Below, piece by piece: positions 35,757 to 44,672 of a stretch of DNA of 64,000 bases; the stretch's first letter is position 1; every line of letters starts with the position of its first letter. The translations under genes and the position numbers were made by a program. The notes below the pieces were generated by a model that searched no databases, had not been told where the DNA came from, and saw only the letters and a program-made list of their open reading frames with translations. This DNA comes from Streptosporangium sp. NBC_01495 (lineage in GTDB: Bacteria > Actinomycetota > Actinomycetes > Streptosporangiales > Streptosporangiaceae). The stretch is taken from NCBI RefSeq assembly GCF_036250735.1, contig NZ_CP109430.1:7998001-8062000 (forward strand). The letters are read 5' to 3'.

Positions 35757-36964
35757 CTGCCCCTCCTCAACACCAGGCCGAGCACGAACCCGTTCGCTCC
35801 CAGCGCGTACACCGCCCCGGCGGCCCCCGCGAGCGGTATCACCAGCGCGCCCAGCGCGATGACCGCGACCAGTGCCATGACAGCCGCCTTCGCGCTGCTT
35901 CGCAGGCCGGCCTCATCGGTGTTCTCCAGCATGAAGATCCCGAAGCTCGTCAGCGCGTAGACCGGGAGCATGGACAGCAGAAGGCCGCCGAGTGCGACCA
36001 GGGAACGGGTTCCCGCCAGGCCGCCGATGAGCGCCGTTCCCGCCAGGACCAGCCAGGTGGCGCTCATCCAGACGGAGAGCCGGGCAACACGTCGACCGAG
36101 TGCTCGGGCCTCGGCGGCGCCGCCCGAGGCCATTCGCAGCGACAGCCGGGGCTGGTAGATCCGCTGCAGCGTGTAGGTCACGGACACGGTGAACCCCCAT
36201 CCGAGGATCATCACGTAGAGGTCGCCGCTCTGGCTCGCGTGGGAGGTGAGCGCCAGTTCCACGAAGAGCGCGCCCACCATGGCGTTGCTCATCACGTCGG
36301 CCGTACCCATCAGCACCACGGTGCCGGCCAGGACACGGCGCAACGCGCGGTGCGGTGGCCGGACGGTGCGGGGTAGACCGCGCAGCAGGACGAAGTTGAG
36401 CACCGTACTCAGGACGAGCAGTCCGGCCAGGTAACCGGCAGGCCGGACGGGTACGGCGAAGGCCAGCCCGGCCATGGCCAGCATCCCCAGGCCGAGCAGC
36501 GCGAAGTGGACGGTGTCGGGGGTGTAACGGCCAAGGGCCCGGTGCACGGCCACACCGAGCATGCCACAGCCGAGTGAGACGTAGTAGGCGGCGCCGAGCA
36601 GGTAGACCGTGATTATGGCGTCGGGCGCGAGGACGAAACCGGCCGCGGCGGCCACGGTGAAGGGGATCGGGACATAGGCGAGGATCGCGCGGAGCACGCC
36701 CGCGAGCGGCTCGCGGGTACGGCGGGCGCGGGGGATGAGCCTGAGCGCAGCCTTCTCCGGACCCGACTGCACCACCATGCACAGCCAGCCCGTCGCCCCC
36801 ATCGCGGCCGCGTACCGGTTGAAGTCATCCCGGCTCCACGCGGCGACCAGGACACCCGCGGAGCCGTACAGCAGGAGGCGGAACGTGGCGCGACCGCCCA
36901 GCAGTGTCATCAGGCGGCGGGGGCCGACGCGGTGTGAGGCCGCGACCTCGGCGGTGACGGTCAT
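35753..36964 (-). CDS. Polysaccharide flippase-like membrane protein
   Basis: 403 residues with about 11-12 hydrophobic helices and few charged residues between them. Layout and position beside a GT2 and sugar genes suggest a Wzx/MATE-type (MOP superfamily) lipid-linked glycan flippase, though similarity at sequence level is weak by eye. Both ends overlap neighbours by 4 nt. Confidence 0.65.
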   Translation of the reverse strand: MTVTAEVAASHRVGPRRLMTLLGGRATFRLLLYGSAGVLVAAWSRDDFNRYAAAMGATGWLCMVVQSGPEKAALRLIPRARRTREPLAGVLRAILAYVPIPFTVAAAAGFVLAPDAIITVYLLGAAYYVSLGCGMLGVAVHRALGRYTPDTVHFALLGLGMLAMAGLAFAVPVRPAGYLAGLLVLSTVLNFVLLRGLPRTVRPPHRALRRVLAGTVVLMGTADVMSNAMVGALFVELALTSHASQSGDLYVMILGWGFTVSVTYTLQRIYQPRLSLRMASGGAAEARALGRRVARLSVWMSATWLVLAGTALIGGLAGTRSLVALGGLLLSMLPVYALTSFGIFMLENTDEAGLRSSAKAAVMALVAVIALGALVIPLAGAAGAVYALGANGFVLGLVLRRGR

Positions 36965-37728
36965 CCGGCATCCAGTTCATCCAGCACGGCCTCGCGCAGC
37001 GGACGGGCACCGGTCTCCAGGTAGGCGAGCAGGGCTCGCCGGATCCGCTCCTCGCCGAAGCGGTCACGCACCCCCGGGATGGACGGCCCCTTGTCCACGC
37101 CGAACAGCGCGGAGAAGAAGGTCCTGGCCTGTTCCGCGGTGAACGAGCCGGGCAACGGCAGCAGTTCCTCGACCGCCTCAGGAGCGGGATCGTCGGCGGC
37201 CGCCGCCTCCAGCCAGGTCGTGGACCTTCCCGCCGTGACGAGCCAGCGCCGCAGGTTGCCGACCCTCTCGGCCACGAAGTCCGGATCCTGCCCGGCCAGT
37301 CTCGACACGGCGAGCCCGCTGTCGTAGCAGTTGGCGTGCAGCGCGGCGCACACCTTGGAGAACGCGGGGGGCCTGGCGGGCAGCAGGTCGAGCGGAACCT
37401 CGCTCACCCGCTCGACGACGGCGCGCATCTCAGCCGAGGACCGTGCCCCGGCGACAAGGGCGTCGAAATCCTTGTACCACCGCGTGAGCGCCGTCCGGTC
37501 CGGCAGGTCGGTGACCGGCTCCTGCCCTTCACGCACCCAGCGGACCATGCGGGCGGGCATGAACGCCATGAGCGGATCGCCATCCGTCGACGCGTACCGT
37601 GCCGGCTCCTGCCCGTGGAACGGGTGGGTCCTGAACACCGCGCCGCACGACCGGCAGGAGTAGCGGGCCGGGCGCAGGCGCCTTCTGATCAGAGTGGGGT
37701 GCGGGTGCCCGCACTGCACGCAGGTCAT
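36961..37728 (-). CDS. Zinc-ribbon protein of unknown function in the glycan cluster
   Basis: 255 residues. The N-terminus has two CxxC pairs, CVQC and CRSC, about 24 residues apart, forming a zinc ribbon. The remainder is helical and soluble with no motif I recognise. It is coupled on both sides by ATGA overlaps, so it belongs to the operon. A role as adaptor or regulator for the acyltransferases is only a guess. Confidence 0.75.
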   Translation of the reverse strand: MTCVQCGHPHPTLIRRRLRPARYSCRSCGAVFRTHPFHGQEPARYASTDGDPLMAFMPARMVRWVREGQEPVTDLPDRTALTRWYKDFDALVAGARSSAEMRAVVERVSEVPLDLLPARPPAFSKVCAALHANCYDSGLAVSRLAGQDPDFVAERVGNLRRWLVTAGRSTTWLEAAAADDPAPEAVEELLPLPGSFTAEQARTFFSALFGVDKGPSIPGVRDRFGEERIRRALLAYLETGARPLREAVLDELDAG

Positions 37729-38741
37729 AGGGGCACCGCGAGAACGGAGGAGGGGACGAGTTCCGCGCCGAGGTCCCTCTTGGCCTCGGCCTGGCCCTTT
37801 CCCAGGACCAGCCCGGCCTTGCCCGAGCCGATGGACCACTCCACCATGCGGACGTAGCCGTCGAAGTACAGGTGCTTGCGGCCACCGTCCTCCGGCAGGA
37901 CGGCTCCCCAGCTGAAACAGATCGGCCACGCGGGGTGATCCAGGATCAGGGAGAGCCCGAGCAGCCGCCCGGCGGTGTCACGGTAGGCGAGCGCCATGAC
38001 CTCGTCACCGCCGACCAGCGCTTCGAGGTAGGAGAACGGCAGTGGGGCGACAGGGAAGAGCCCGCCGCGGTGCTTGAGGTCGTTCTCGGCACGCAGCGCG
38101 GCGGCCTCCGTTCCGGTCACCAGTTCGCGGGCCGGGCCGATCTCGATCGACAGCCCGCGATCGGCGGAGAAACTCCTGGCTCGCCGCCTGAGCGAGTCCC
38201 TACGGGCGCGGTCGAGCAGGGAGTACCACTGGTCGAGGTCACGCCAGGGGGTGGCCAGCCTGGCCAGCGGCTCGGTGGGACAGCGGACCTTGACCGCACC
38301 GGGCAGCAGCGCGGGCTCGCCGGGTGACACCTCTCTCCACACCATGCTCCGCCAGCCGGCACCCAACTCCGCACGGATGCCGCGCACGTAGCCGCGCAAC
38401 AGTTCCCGCCGCTGCTCAGGTCCCGGCTCGCCGGTGAACCACCAGCCTTTCTGCGAACGGTTGCCCGGCGCGTGGACGTCCAGGAGACCAGCGGGGTCCC
38501 GATCGGTGACGTAGACGGCTCTGCGCGGCCGTATTCCGCGCAACGACGCCGACACGGCGCCCACCGCGGCACCTCCCGCCCTGAGCACGGTGAGCAGGAC
38601 CGGCGCCTGAGCGGCCCAGGCGTAGGCCCGCAGGAGGTCGTAGCGCCAGGTCACGGTCTGGCCGGCGGTGGCGCGGAGCTCCTCCCAGTCCGAGGGCTCG
38701 GGATCGTGCCGGGGGTCCAGCGTCTGCAGGGTAAGGCTCAT
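37725..38741 (-). CDS. FemAB/GNAT-type acyltransferase-like protein (copy 2)
   Basis: 338 residues with the double-GNAT look of BioF2/FemAB and peptidogalycan-biosynthesis proteins: WYSLLDRARRDSLRRRARSF, LGLSLILDHPAWPICFSWG, GGRKHLYFDGYVRMVEWSIG and the terminal GKGQAEAKRDLGAE. About 30% like its neighbour at 38738-39760 by eye, so a tandem duplication that diverged. It probably transfers an acyl or aminoacyl group to a sugar or lipid-linked precursor. Confidence 0.75.
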   Translation of the reverse strand: MSLTLQTLDPRHDPEPSDWEELRATAGQTVTWRYDLLRAYAWAAQAPVLLTVLRAGGAAVGAVSASLRGIRPRRAVYVTDRDPAGLLDVHAPGNRSQKGWWFTGEPGPEQRRELLRGYVRGIRAELGAGWRSMVWREVSPGEPALLPGAVKVRCPTEPLARLATPWRDLDQWYSLLDRARRDSLRRRARSFSADRGLSIEIGPARELVTGTEAAALRAENDLKHRGGLFPVAPLPFSYLEALVGGDEVMALAYRDTAGRLLGLSLILDHPAWPICFSWGAVLPEDGGRKHLYFDGYVRMVEWSIGSGKAGLVLGKGQAEAKRDLGAELVPSSVLAVPL

Positions 38742-39760
38742 CCCATCACCCATCGGGGGACGGCGACAAGCTTCATCGGGACGTACTCGTAGCCCAGCGA
38801 CTTCTTGACCTCCACCAGGCCCCGGCCACCCAGCAGTTCCTTCTTCCCGTCCTCGATCACCTTCCGGACCAGACGCGCGTGGGCGTCGAAGTAGAGGTCC
38901 TTGCGTCCGCCGTCCTCGGGCCGCAGCGCCGCCCAGGTGGCGAAGACGGGAGTGGTCCCGTGATCGAACAGGATCGCGAAGGCCAGCAGCCGCTCCCCGG
39001 CGTGATAGGTGGTCACGGACACATCCTCGCGCCGGAGCAACCTGTCGAAGTACGCCGCGGGCAGTGGTGCGCGGGGGTCGAGGCGGGCCGCCAGCCGGGC
39101 CGTGTGCCTGCGGTTCATCTCGGCCAGCTCGACCGGATCGAGGTCGGACCGTACCGTCCCGGTGGTCACGATCAGGTCGTCGGCCTTCTCCATCCGGCGG
39201 AGCTGACGGCGCAGGACGCTCCTGCGGTTCCTGCTCAGCGAGCCGATCCACTCCTCGGCGGAGGTCCAGCTCAGGGGCATGACCGTACTACCCGGGGAAT
39301 CCCGCACGATCGCCCCCCGGCGGACGACCATCGGCGACTCGGGCTCGGTCATCATGCGGTAGACCGTCCCCGCGAGCCCCCAGCCGAGCCGGCGCGCGGC
39401 GGCCCGCTCGAACAGCCGCAGCATGGCGCACCGCGCCTCGAACGACACCTCGCCCGAGAAGTGCCATGTCGGCCCGTTGGAGTAGCCGGGCAGGCGGACA
39501 TCCAGGATGATCGGCTCTCGGCGGGGCCGGGGCGCCCGGCTGGAACCCGGTGATCGCAGGCCGATGTACACCGCGCCGATCACCGCGGTGATGCGCCGGC
39601 CTTCGCGGAACACGGCCAGCAGGGGACGGGCCCACGATCCCTCGCACGACGCGCCGATGACGTCGTACGCCCAGAGGGGGGTCAGCCCTTCGGCCTGCCG
39701 GAAGTCCTCCCAGCCGTCGGGTTCTGGATCACGGCATGGATCCAACACCTCTAACCCCAC
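38738..39760 (-). CDS. FemAB/GNAT-type acyltransferase-like protein (copy 1)
   Basis: 340 residues. EEWIGSLSRNRRSVLRRQLR, LLAFAILFDHGTTPVFATWA, DGGRKDLYFDAHARLVRKVI and GGRGLVEVKKSLGYEYVPMK align with the copy at 37725. Both begin with a short (E/Q)xLDPxxDPEPxxWEE-type segment. First gene of the minus operon; GTG 39760 has no clear ribosome-binding site, so the start is tentative. Confidence 0.75.
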   Translation of the reverse strand: MGLEVLDPCRDPEPDGWEDFRQAEGLTPLWAYDVIGASCEGSWARPLLAVFREGRRITAVIGAVYIGLRSPGSSRAPRPRREPIILDVRLPGYSNGPTWHFSGEVSFEARCAMLRLFERAAARRLGWGLAGTVYRMMTEPESPMVVRRGAIVRDSPGSTVMPLSWTSAEEWIGSLSRNRRSVLRRQLRRMEKADDLIVTTGTVRSDLDPVELAEMNRRHTARLAARLDPRAPLPAAYFDRLLRREDVSVTTYHAGERLLAFAILFDHGTTPVFATWAALRPEDGGRKDLYFDAHARLVRKVIEDGKKELLGGRGLVEVKKSLGYEYVPMKLVAVPRWVMG

Positions 39761-39953
39761 TCGGCCCCCCGGCGGCGACGATCATCACAACATGAAAACA
39801 GGTCACTATTGTGCCAAGCCGTTGCAGTATATGTTGCCTTTTACCATGTGCACGTTTGCTCATAAAAGCGACATGCACACATATTTAGGACGCACGCGCA
39901 CACCTATCGACGCGTGCTACACGCGGGGTGTTCAACTCAACACAGGGGAAGAC
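39761..39953. promoter_or_regulatory. AT-richer divergent promoter region of the glycan cluster
   Basis: 193 nt between two outward operons. 39790-39900 is clearly AT-richer than the surroundings, with runs such as GCAGTATATG, CCTTTTACC and CATATTTAGG that could supply -10 boxes for both directions. No clean consensus pair could be fixed. The composition shift hints that the cluster was acquired. Confidence 0.55.
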
Positions 39954-40901
39954 ATGAAAGTCGGGGTAACCGGGGGAAACGGATTCATCGGCCGCTATGT
40001 TTGCGAAGAACTCGCGTCTCGCGGCCACGTTCCGCTCGTGTTCGATCACAGAGGACGCACCGAACAGCACATGCCCTGGGAAGTCATGCGAGGCGATATC
40101 CGGGACGCCACCGCCATGACGGAACTCGCGGCGCACTGTGACGCCATAGTGCACCTGGCGGCCGTTCTCGGCACCCAGGAGACCATCACCAATCCGCGAC
40201 CAGCGGCCGAGACCAACCTCATGGGCGGTCTCAACTTCCTCGAGGCCGTGGCCCAGTACGACCTGCCCGGCGTCTACATCTGCGTCGGCAACCACTGGAT
40301 GGACAACAGCTACTCCATCTCCAAGACAGCCGTGGAACGCTTCGTCCGCATGTTCAACGCCCACCGCGGCACCAGGGTCAACAGCGTGCGAGTCGTCAAC
40401 GCCTACGGCCCCCGCCAGCAGGCCGCTCCACCGTTCGCCCCCGGCAAGGTCCGGAAGATCACCCCTGCCGTCGTCTGCCGCGCACTGGCCGGTATGCCTG
40501 TCGAGTTGTACGGCGGAGGCACCCAGATCTCCGACATGGTCTGGGTCGGAGACGTGGCACGGGCACTCGTCTCCTCCCTGGAGACCGCCGCCGCGGGCAC
40601 GGTCCTCAACCACGTCGTGGAAGTCGGCCCGACCACCTCGTCCACCATCCGCGAGGTCGCGGAGCTCGTCATCGACCTCTGCGTGGCCCGCGGTTACGAA
40701 CGGGTGCCCATCGTCGACCTGCCCATGCGGCCAGGCGAGACGCCCGACACCGCGGTCACGGCACAGAACAAGACCCTCCAGTCGGTCGGGATCGATCCGA
40801 ACTCACTCATCTCCCTCAAGGAGGGAATGACCCGGACCGTGGACTGGTTCATCGAAACCCGCGGCGTCAACTGGAACGCCCCAGAGGCGGCCCACGCGTG
40901 A
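39954..40901 (+). CDS. NAD-dependent epimerase/dehydratase (extended SDR)
   Basis: 315 residues. Rossmann GGNGFIG near the start, DIRDATAMTEL, HLAAVLGTQETI, the catalytic YSISK and RVVNAYGPRQ. It matches nucleotide-sugar 4-epimerases and 4,6-dehydratases. ATG 39954 follows AGGGGAAGA; a longer upstream frame is non-coding. First gene of the plus operon and coupled to the ATP-grasp gene. Confidence 0.88.
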   Translation: MKVGVTGGNGFIGRYVCEELASRGHVPLVFDHRGRTEQHMPWEVMRGDIRDATAMTELAAHCDAIVHLAAVLGTQETITNPRPAAETNLMGGLNFLEAVAQYDLPGVYICVGNHWMDNSYSISKTAVERFVRMFNAHRGTRVNSVRVVNAYGPRQQAAPPFAPGKVRKITPAVVCRALAGMPVELYGGGTQISDMVWVGDVARALVSSLETAAAGTVLNHVVEVGPTTSSTIREVAELVIDLCVARGYERVPIVDLPMRPGETPDTAVTAQNKTLQSVGIDPNSLISLKEGMTRTVDWFIETRGVNWNAPEAAHA

Positions 40902-42082
40902 AGCAACTGGTCATCCTGGGCGGCTCGGACGGCACGATCAGCTCGTTCCGGGCCGCCCGGCGGCTCGGGCTGGGCACGATCTGCATCGACATGCGCGCCG
41001 ACGCCCCCGGAGTCCGGGAGGCCGACGAGTTCCTCCACCTCAGCACCCGTGACGTGGAGGCGGTGACGGCGGCACTGCGCGGCCGGGACGACGTGGCCGG
41101 AGTACTCGCCCCGGGAAGCGACATCAACCTGCCGTCCCTCGTCGAGGTGACGGAGCGGCTCGGACTACCCCGCGGACTGTCCGCCCCCGCCCTGCGAGCC
41201 TCGGTGGACAAGGCCTACTTCCGCGAGGTGTGCCAACGGCTCGGCATGGACGGGCCCGCCTACGTCAGCGGCACCACCAACGAGATCCTCCGCGACACCG
41301 TACGACCGGCCTTTCCCGTCATCGTCAAACCCGTCGACTCGGGCAGTTCCCGCGGCATCACGATCTGCACCGGCCCACAGGAACTGGGCGACGCCGTGAG
41401 GGCGGCGAGCGACGTCTCCCCCTCGGCGACCGTGATCGTCGAGGAACTGGTCACCGGCCGAGACCTCTGTGGTGAGGCATTCCTCCAGGACGGCCAAGTG
41501 GCCCTGCTGGGACTGAGCGACCGCGTGGTGGCGGCACCCCAGGTCGTCGCGATCGGGCACCACATGGCCCCTCGCGACGAGCCACTGACCCGGGAGGTCA
41601 CCCGGCAGATCGAACTCGTCTGCGCCGACGTGGGCTACACCGACGGGCCGCTCAACATCGACCTGTTCGTCACCGACGACGGTGTCGTACTGATCGAGAT
41701 GGGCGCGAGAATCGGCGGCAACGGCATGGGCGAGGCGCTCGGCCTCATGTACGGGGTCGACACCGTGGCCGCCGCCGTCCTGCTCGCCATCGGCGAGCGC
41801 CCCGAACTCTCTCCCCGCTGGACCAGGCACGCCGCCGTACGCATGCTCCGCTCGGACACCAAGGGCACGCTGGTGGCCCTGAACGGTCTGCGGGACGCAC
41901 TCGCACTACCCGGAGTGGACGACGTACTGGTCACCGCTCTGCCGGGCGAACCCGTCATGCCCTACACCGAATGCCGGGCGAAACTGGGTTACGTGCTGGC
42001 CTCGGCGGCCTCGGCGGACGAACTCACAGAGGTGCTGGCCACCGTCGACGACCTGGTCCAGGTCAGCGTCGATGCCGGCTGA
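40898..42082 (+). CDS. ATP-grasp carboxylate-amine ligase
   Basis: 394 residues. FPVIVKPVDSGSSRGITIC is the ATP-grasp lysine/glycine loop, VIVEELVTGRDL the second nucleotide contact, and VVLIEMGARIGGNGMGEALG the Mg-binding Glu/Asn region, as in PurK/biotin-carboxylase and amino-acid ligases. It should join a carboxylate to an amine via an acyl phosphate. GTG 40898 overlaps the epimerase stop (GTGA). With the FemAB-like proteins it suggests a peptide- or amide-decorated glycan. Confidence 0.87.
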   Translation: MKQLVILGGSDGTISSFRAARRLGLGTICIDMRADAPGVREADEFLHLSTRDVEAVTAALRGRDDVAGVLAPGSDINLPSLVEVTERLGLPRGLSAPALRASVDKAYFREVCQRLGMDGPAYVSGTTNEILRDTVRPAFPVIVKPVDSGSSRGITICTGPQELGDAVRAASDVSPSATVIVEELVTGRDLCGEAFLQDGQVALLGLSDRVVAAPQVVAIGHHMAPRDEPLTREVTRQIELVCADVGYTDGPLNIDLFVTDDGVVLIEMGARIGGNGMGEALGLMYGVDTVAAAVLLAIGERPELSPRWTRHAAVRMLRSDTKGTLVALNGLRDALALPGVDDVLVTALPGEPVMPYTECRAKLGYVLASAASADELTEVLATVDDLVQVSVDAG

Positions 42083-42890
42083 CTTCTCGGCGGCGCGCTG
42101 GGAACGGGCCTACCGCAGGATCGTCAAGACGGCCTTCCTGCGGGTGCCCTTCTACCGCGACCAGTGGGTGTCCGCGGGCATGGCCCTCGACGAACCCGAA
42201 CCCACACCCTCGGTAGCCCTGACCGGTCAGCTCCACCGCCTGTGCCCGTTCGCTCAGCCCTTCGACGCCTCCCGGGAGCCGTCCCTGTGGATCGACGAGG
42301 GGCGGGAACTACGGGACTCGCTCAGCCTGGTGGGCGTGCCGAGCCGGACACCCGTACTGGAAGTACGCGCCGCGACGCTCGACCGCCGCACCCTTCGCCG
42401 GGGTGCTCTCCCCGGCTGGGCTGTACCCTCCTGGATCGGCCCCCGCTACGGGGTGCTGCTCTCCCCCGCCGCGAAGGTCCTCGAAGAAAGCCGTCGCCGG
42501 GCGTTGAACGCCGACGCGCTCCACATCGCGACCGAGGCCGGACGGGCGACCCTGATAGGTGAACGGGCCTCCCTCGACGCGCTGCTACCGGAACTCGACG
42601 GCGTCGAGGTGAACATCGTCGAACGTATGACCGCCGCACACGCCGTACGCTCCAAAAGAGCGGGAGTCGTACACGACCCACATCTCGGCTACTTCGCGGC
42701 GGCCACCACCTGCGGTCGGGTCCACCTGCTGTGGCGACACTTCCACGCCCACCCCGCCGGACGGGCACTGACCGTGACGGCGCTGCGCCGGACACGGCCC
42801 ACGCTGGTCAACGTGATCCCAGACGATTCGGGATCACTCACCACGGCGGTCTGCCCCGAGCACGGCACACCGATCGTCTCAACGCACTGA
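42072..42890 (+). CDS. Unknown protein with a PaaK/CapK-like N-terminus
   Basis: 272 residues. AYRRIVKTAFLRVPFYRDQW resembles the opening helix of phenylacetate-CoA-ligase-like (CapK) proteins found in capsule clusters, but the AMP-binding motifs are not evident. Later parts (VPSWIGPRYGVLL, NVIPDDSGSLTTAV) are unfamiliar. It starts inside the ATP-grasp gene (11-nt overlap). It may be a degenerate adenylate-forming domain or a separate family. Confidence 0.65.
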   Translation: MPADFSAARWERAYRRIVKTAFLRVPFYRDQWVSAGMALDEPEPTPSVALTGQLHRLCPFAQPFDASREPSLWIDEGRELRDSLSLVGVPSRTPVLEVRAATLDRRTLRRGALPGWAVPSWIGPRYGVLLSPAAKVLEESRRRALNADALHIATEAGRATLIGERASLDALLPELDGVEVNIVERMTAAHAVRSKRAGVVHDPHLGYFAAATTCGRVHLLWRHFHAHPAGRALTVTALRRTRPTLVNVIPDDSGSLTTAVCPEHGTPIVSTH

Positions 42891-42900
42891 CAGGGATTCA

Positions 42901-43611
42901 ATGCCGTCTTCATCGTCCACCCGGACGGACGCACCACCTTCCGTCACGACCGGTTCGTTCTGGCTGGACAATCGGGTAACGCTGCTGGTGGGGGCCCTGG
43001 CGATACTGCTGGCCGCCATAGTGCGCTTCGTCATCCCCTACGAGCGGGAGATCACCTCGGCGTGGATGCTGTTCGTCAAGCTGACACCCCAGATCGCCGC
43101 CTGCGTCGCCATCGCCTGGCTGAACATCGCGTGGGCGCGGCGGCTGCGGCTGCACCTGGTCGCACTGCCCGCGATCTTCCTGGCTTTCCTCTGCTACTTC
43201 GTGCCCAAGACCTTCATGATCGCGATGGACATGGCGGACGGATCCGCCGTCTTCGAAGATCTCTACCTGCACGTGGTGGTGTTCGTACCGTTCCTCCTCA
43301 TAGCGCTCACCCTCGCCTACCGGATCGGTGGGGGTTCACGCGAAGGCGTACTGCGGACCGGCACGGCCATGACGATCCTGCAGATGTCCGGCCTCGAAGA
43401 CCTGGTGGCGGTCTCCATGAACCGCAGGCTGGACGGGATCCCAGAACTCTGGGACTGGGCCCATCACATGACGGTCCGGCTCGGCCACCCGGCGACACGG
43501 AGCGAGGCCTACGCCTTCATCACGGTGCACGTCGTCCTCGCCGTACTGGCGCTGGCACTTCCCCGGCGGCTCTTCACCGCGATCGGCCGCCGACTGCGCC
43601 GCGCCGGCTGA
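42901..43611 (+). CDS. Integral membrane protein, unknown
   Basis: 236 residues with about five hydrophobic helices (VTLLVGALAILLAAIVRFVI, LVALPAIFLAFLCYFVP, VVVFVPFLLIALTLAY, and AFITVHVVLAVLALALP). Last gene of the epimerase operon, ten nt after the preceding stop. Possibly part of glycan export or lipid modification; no family recognised. Confidence 0.75.
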   Translation: MPSSSSTRTDAPPSVTTGSFWLDNRVTLLVGALAILLAAIVRFVIPYEREITSAWMLFVKLTPQIAACVAIAWLNIAWARRLRLHLVALPAIFLAFLCYFVPKTFMIAMDMADGSAVFEDLYLHVVVFVPFLLIALTLAYRIGGGSREGVLRTGTAMTILQMSGLEDLVAVSMNRRLDGIPELWDWAHHMTVRLGHPATRSEAYAFITVHVVLAVLALALPRRLFTAIGRRLRRAG

Positions 43612-43615
43612 CACC

Positions 43616-43645
43616 CGGCACCGCTCATCCCCGGGAGCGGTGCCG
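43616..43645. terminator. Hairpin ending the glycan operon
   Basis: CGGCACCGCTC / GAGCGGTGCCG, perfect 11-bp arms and 8-nt loop, 4 nt after the stop at 43611 and before the convergent DUF3618 gene. Confidence 0.75.
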
Positions 43646-43688
43646 ACACCCCGCACACCCACCACCGCGCGACGGCGCCGTCCGCCGG

Positions 43689-44021
43689 TCACGGCCGACG
43701 GCGCCGCCACAGCATGACCACCGCGCCGAGCGCCAGCACCGCCCCCACCCCGATCAGGATCGGCGCCAGGTCCGGCCGGTCGTCCGCCCACAGATCCTCG
43801 GGCTCGCCGGCGAGCCTGACCGGCTTCGGCCCCGCCGCGCCGCCCACCAGGTCACCGACCTGGCCGACGAGATGCTCCGCGTTCGCCCGGACCTTCGCCA
43901 CACCGCGCGCCGCGACCCGCTTGGGGCTCACCCGGTCCGCGATGGCGTCCACCGTCTGGGCCAACTCCGCGCGCGTGCGCTCGATCTGCCGCTCCAACTC
44001 CGCGGGATCGGTGTCCGCCAT
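43689..44021 (-). CDS. DUF3618 membrane protein
   Basis: 110 residues: ELERQIERTRAELAQTVDAI is the DUF3618 helix, followed by ADRVSPKRVAARG and a single C-terminal membrane helix (LAPILIGVGAVLALGAVVML). Divergent neighbour of the peroxiredoxin gene, an arrangement common in actinobacteria. Function unknown. Confidence 0.88.
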   Translation of the reverse strand: MADTDPAELERQIERTRAELAQTVDAIADRVSPKRVAARGVAKVRANAEHLVGQVGDLVGGAAGPKPVRLAGEPEDLWADDRPDLAPILIGVGAVLALGAVVMLWRRRRP

Positions 44022-44132
44022 GGCTCTCCTCCCCTACTCCTTGACATTGATCAGTCTGTCAGGTCCCGCCCACCCGCGGCACTTCGGACAGGCCGGTAAG
44101 TTGACCTGGGAACCATTCCTCGGAGGAACACC

Positions 44133-44597
44133 ATGAAACTTGAGCCGGGCGACGCCGCCCCGGACTTCACGCTTCCCGCCGCCGACGGCACCACCGTGTC
44201 GCTGGAGACACATCGCGGCAAGCGCGTCATCCTCTACTTCTATCCCGCCGCGATGACCCCGGGCTGCACCAAGCAGGCCTGCGACTTCCGCGACAGCCTC
44301 GCCTCGCTGACCTCGGCCGGATTCGCCGTGCTCGGCGTCTCGAAGGACAGCCCGGCCAAGCTCGCCAAGTTCGTCGAGCACGACGCCCTGACCTTCCCGC
44401 TCCTGTCCGACCCCTCCCTTGAGGTCCACAAGGCCTACGACGTGTACGGGGAGAAGACGATGTACGGCAAGACGACCGTCGGGGTCATCCGCTCCACCTT
44501 CGTCATCGACGCCGACGGCAAGATTGAGAAGGCTCTCTACAACGTGAAGGCGACCGGCCACGTGGCCCGCCTCCGCCGCGAACTCGACCTCGACTAA
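44133..44597 (+). CDS. bcp: Thiol peroxidase, Bcp/PrxQ type
   Basis: 154-residue peroxiredoxin. AAMTPGCTKQACDFRD carries the peroxidatic Cys 45 and the resolving Cys 50; GKRVILYFYP and GVIRSTFVIDADG frame the thioredoxin fold. It reduces peroxides with thioredoxin. ATG 44133 has CGGAGGA upstream. Confidence 0.96.
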   Translation: MKLEPGDAAPDFTLPAADGTTVSLETHRGKRVILYFYPAAMTPGCTKQACDFRDSLASLTSAGFAVLGVSKDSPAKLAKFVEHDALTFPLLSDPSLEVHKAYDVYGEKTMYGKTTVGVIRSTFVIDADGKIEKALYNVKATGHVARLRRELDLD

Positions 44598-44660
44598 TTA
44601 CCCGTTTTTCACCATTTAATATGACATGAGCACGCCCCGAGAATTGTCAGTCCCATTACC

Positions 44661-44666
44661 TAAACT
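44661..44666 (+). promoter_or_regulatory. -10 box for a leaderless HNH-gene transcript
   Basis: TAAACT six nt before the GTG start at 44673 in an AT-richer stretch. With normal spacing the transcript would begin at the start codon. No clear -35 box. Confidence 0.5.
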
Positions 44667-44672
44667 TGGGGC

